Shown in pieces: positions 4,689 to 6,315 of a DNA stretch of 6,315 nucleotides (the first letter of the stretch is position 1; the number at the start of each line of letters is the position of its first letter). This DNA is from Clostridia bacterium (GTDB taxonomy: Bacteria; Bacillota; Clostridia; CAKSNL01; HGM11501), in NCBI GenBank assembly GCA_900766735.1, contig CAAFWO010000015.1:1-6315 (forward strand). The letters run 5' to 3'. A program made the translations under genes and the position numbers. The notes under the pieces are model-generated. The model did no database searches. It was not told where the DNA came from and saw only the letters and a list, made by a program, of their open reading frames with translations.

Positions 4689-5954
4689 ATGAAAAAAGAA
4701 AAAATCAAAATCGCCTTTGTCGGCTGCGGCCAGTTCTGCCGAGGCTTCGTGCCGCTTTTTAAGGCTCACCCGGCAGTTGATTTTATCGCCGTATGCGACA
4801 AATACCCGGAAAGGGCAAAGGATTATAAGGAGCGTTACGGAGCGGACAAAATATTCGACACGTTTGACGACTGTATAGCGTCCGATGAAATAAACACCGT
4901 CGCGATCTTCACGCAGAGAAACATTCACGGCGAAATGGCGATCGCCGCGTTAAAGGCCGGAAAGAACGTGTACTCTGCGGTTCCTATGTCTCTTAAAAAG
5001 GAAGAAATTTTAGAGATTGTCCGCCTTGTTAAGAAGACCGGCCTTACATATATGATGGGCGAGACCGGGATCTACCGCCCGGCGGCGATCTATTGCAGGC
5101 GAAAGTTCGCCTCCGGCGCTATGGGCGACTATGTTTATGCAGAGGCGCAGTACAACCACGATATGAAGAGACTCTACGACGTGTTCCGCTACACCGAGGG
5201 CGACAAGTGGAAAAAGATGGCCGGCCTTCCGCCCCTTTATTATCCCACTCATTCGACCTCTATGGTGCTCTCCGCCTGCGGTGCGCACGCGGTCAAGGTC
5301 GCGGCGTTCGGCTATGAGGATAAGACCGATCCCGACATTTTCGGCAAGGGTATGAACTACTGGGACAACCCGTTTTCCAACTCGTCGATGCTCTTAAAGC
5401 TCTCCAACGGCGGTATCGCAAGAATCAGTGAGAACAGAAGGATCGCATGGCATTTCCCCGAAACGTATATTTCAAACTTCCACGGAACCAAAGGCTCCTA
5501 CGAGTGCTCCCTGATGCACCACTCGTTCGTTGCGATGAACGAAAAGGGCTCGGTTTCCTATGAGGACGTAAGCGATTTATTAAACCCGTCCGAGGCGACG
5601 GAGCACAAGGCCGATCCCGACTTTGCGGCGAAAACGGCAAACGGCACATGGTGCAACGGCGAGGCTCCGATTCAGGAGGTGAGCCGCCTTCCCAAAGAAT
5701 TTGACGGGCTCGGCACGGGCCACGCCGGCACGCACAAGTTCATGGTGGACGATTTCTGCCAGGCATATGCGACGGGCAAGCTCTCGCCCACTAACGCATG
5801 GCAGGCGGCGCGCTATAACCTTCCCGGCCTCATCGCGCATGAGAGCGCGATGGCGGGCGGCGTGACGATGGACATTCCGGACATCGGCGAGATTCCCGAG
5901 GGGCTCGAAGTCTTGTCGCCCGACAGAGAATTTAACGAGGAGGACTACAGATAA
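4689..5954 (+). CDS. Gfo/Idh/MocA-family NAD(P)-dependent oxidoreductase
   Basis: A 421-aa protein with an N-terminal Rossmann fold. The first strand and dinucleotide loop is IAFVGCGQFCRGF (G12, G14, G19), the acidic residue at the end of the second strand is in AVCDKYPERA (D37), and NIHGEMAIAALKAGKNVYSAVP follows at about 78-99. The C-terminal part (about 125-390) fits the Gfo/Idh/MocA alpha/beta domain, with YPTHSTS near 185-191. Members oxidise or reduce sugars, inositols and related polyols. The usual E-K-P motif, whose lysine is important in many members, is replaced by A97-V98-P99, a feature of some subgroups near GH109-like proteins, so a simple dehydrogenase role is uncertain. AAAGGAG precedes ATG 4689 by 9 nt. 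It is divergent from the AraC-type gene and overlaps the next gene by one base, indicating an operon. The physiological substrate is not identifiable. Confidence 0.9.
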   Translation: MKKEKIKIAFVGCGQFCRGFVPLFKAHPAVDFIAVCDKYPERAKDYKERYGADKIFDTFDDCIASDEINTVAIFTQRNIHGEMAIAALKAGKNVYSAVPMSLKKEEILEIVRLVKKTGLTYMMGETGIYRPAAIYCRRKFASGAMGDYVYAEAQYNHDMKRLYDVFRYTEGDKWKKMAGLPPLYYPTHSTSMVLSACGAHAVKVAAFGYEDKTDPDIFGKGMNYWDNPFSNSSMLLKLSNGGIARISENRRIAWHFPETYISNFHGTKGSYECSLMHHSFVAMNEKGSVSYEDVSDLLNPSEATEHKADPDFAAKTANGTWCNGEAPIQEVSRLPKEFDGLGTGHAGTHKFMVDDFCQAYATGKLSPTNAWQAARYNLPGLIAHESAMAGGVTMDIPDIGEIPEGLEVLSPDREFNEEDYR

Positions 5955-6315
5955 TGGCACAGCCTCAGCTTTTTATGCGCAACAATGACATAACGCACCT
6001 TCCCCCGTTTTTCCTGCCCGAGGGGCTCTCTCTTCTGAACCACACAGAGGGTATGGACTCTGTCTGGGAGGAGCTGATCGAAAAGGCGTTCGGCAATCAC
6101 TTTTCGTTTGACGCAACTATCAGAAACGGCGGCGGATACCGCCCGGAATACGTTTTGTATATTGCGAAAAACTCCGTTCCGATCGCGACGGCGACGGCGG
6201 TCGAAAAGGAGGATTTCCCCGGCGAAGGGTGGTTCCGTATGATCGCGACCGCTCCCGAGGCGCGCGGCCACGGCGCCGGCAGGCTTGTTTGCCTCGCGGC
6301 TCTTCACTGCCTTGC
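5954..6315 (+). CDS. GNAT-family N-acetyltransferase (3' end beyond window)
   Basis: The first 120 codons of a gene that continues past the right edge. It starts at ATG 5954, which shares its A with the TAA stop of the oxidoreductase (TAATG). AGGAGG (5938-5943) lies 10 nt upstream, so the two are very likely translated together. Residues 66-82 (YVLYIAKNSVPIATATA) resemble the beta2-beta3 hairpin of GNAT enzymes, and RMIATAPEARGHGAGRLV (95-112) matches motif A, where the R-x-x-G-x-G/A signature (R104, G107, G109) binds the pyrophosphate of acetyl-CoA. The acceptor is unknown. Its place behind the Gfo/Idh/MocA-type gene suggests that it acetylates a sugar, amino compound or toxic intermediate of the same pathway (inference). 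Confidence 0.8.
   Translation, partial: MAQPQLFMRNNDITHLPPFFLPEGLSLLNHTEGMDSVWEELIEKAFGNHFSFDATIRNGGGYRPEYVLYIAKNSVPIATATAVEKEDFPGEGWFRMIATAPEARGHGAGRLVCLAALHCL

Noticed and set aside
5580..5960. Minus-strand 126-codon open frame opposite the oxidoreductase
   Set aside because: Shadow of the well-supported Gfo/Idh/MocA-type gene. No family features are visible in the translation.

Overview
The window looks like a chromosomal segment from a Bacillota/Clostridia-type bacterium, plausibly a gut Oscillospiraceae-like anaerobe. This rests on strong AGGAGG-type Shine-Dalgarno sites, sigma-70/SigA-type promoters, a PepSY-repeat secreted protein, a clostridial-looking small membrane protein and mixed codon use. 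No species can be assigned from the sequence alone. There is no rRNA, tRNA, CRISPR array, transposase or phage gene.

Layout. Positions 1-1100 hold the 5' part of a minus-strand gene for a secreted protein with tandem PepSY repeats. It has a long leader (743-1064) behind a good promoter (1071-1099), and the leader carries two possible small ORFs. Positions 1215-1595 encode a small four-helix membrane protein on the minus strand. Positions 1734-2473 encode a minus-strand metallo-beta-lactamase-fold hydrolase whose 5' end is out of frame by one base at an A6 run. Upstream of it, 2474-2807 has no convincing gene but carries a sigma-70 promoter that matches consensus in both boxes with a 17-bp spacer, an inverted repeat inside that promoter, and the terminator of the next unit.

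Positions 2808-4512 are a tight minus-strand operon of an AraC-family regulator followed one base later by a ten-helix DMT/EamA-type transporter. It is transcribed divergently from a plus-strand pair: a Gfo/Idh/MocA-family oxidoreductase (4689-5954) and, overlapping its stop codon by one base, a GNAT N-acetyltransferase cut by the window end. The 176-bp divergent intergenic region (4513-4688) contains promoters in both directions. It also contains a 15-bp direct repeat (14/15 identical) at a 22-bp period, the arrangement expected for an AraC-family operator.

How it may work together (inference). The AraC-family protein probably senses a small molecule, perhaps a sugar or modified sugar, and controls both its own operon with the transporter and the divergent oxidoreductase/acetyltransferase pair. 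The left half of the window has no visible functional link to this module. No clearly new defence or mobile system is present. The most useful leads are the frameshifted hydrolase, the AraC-type operator, the consensus promoter with an internal palindrome, the oxidoreductase without the canonical EKP lysine, and the small ORFs in the PepSY leader.
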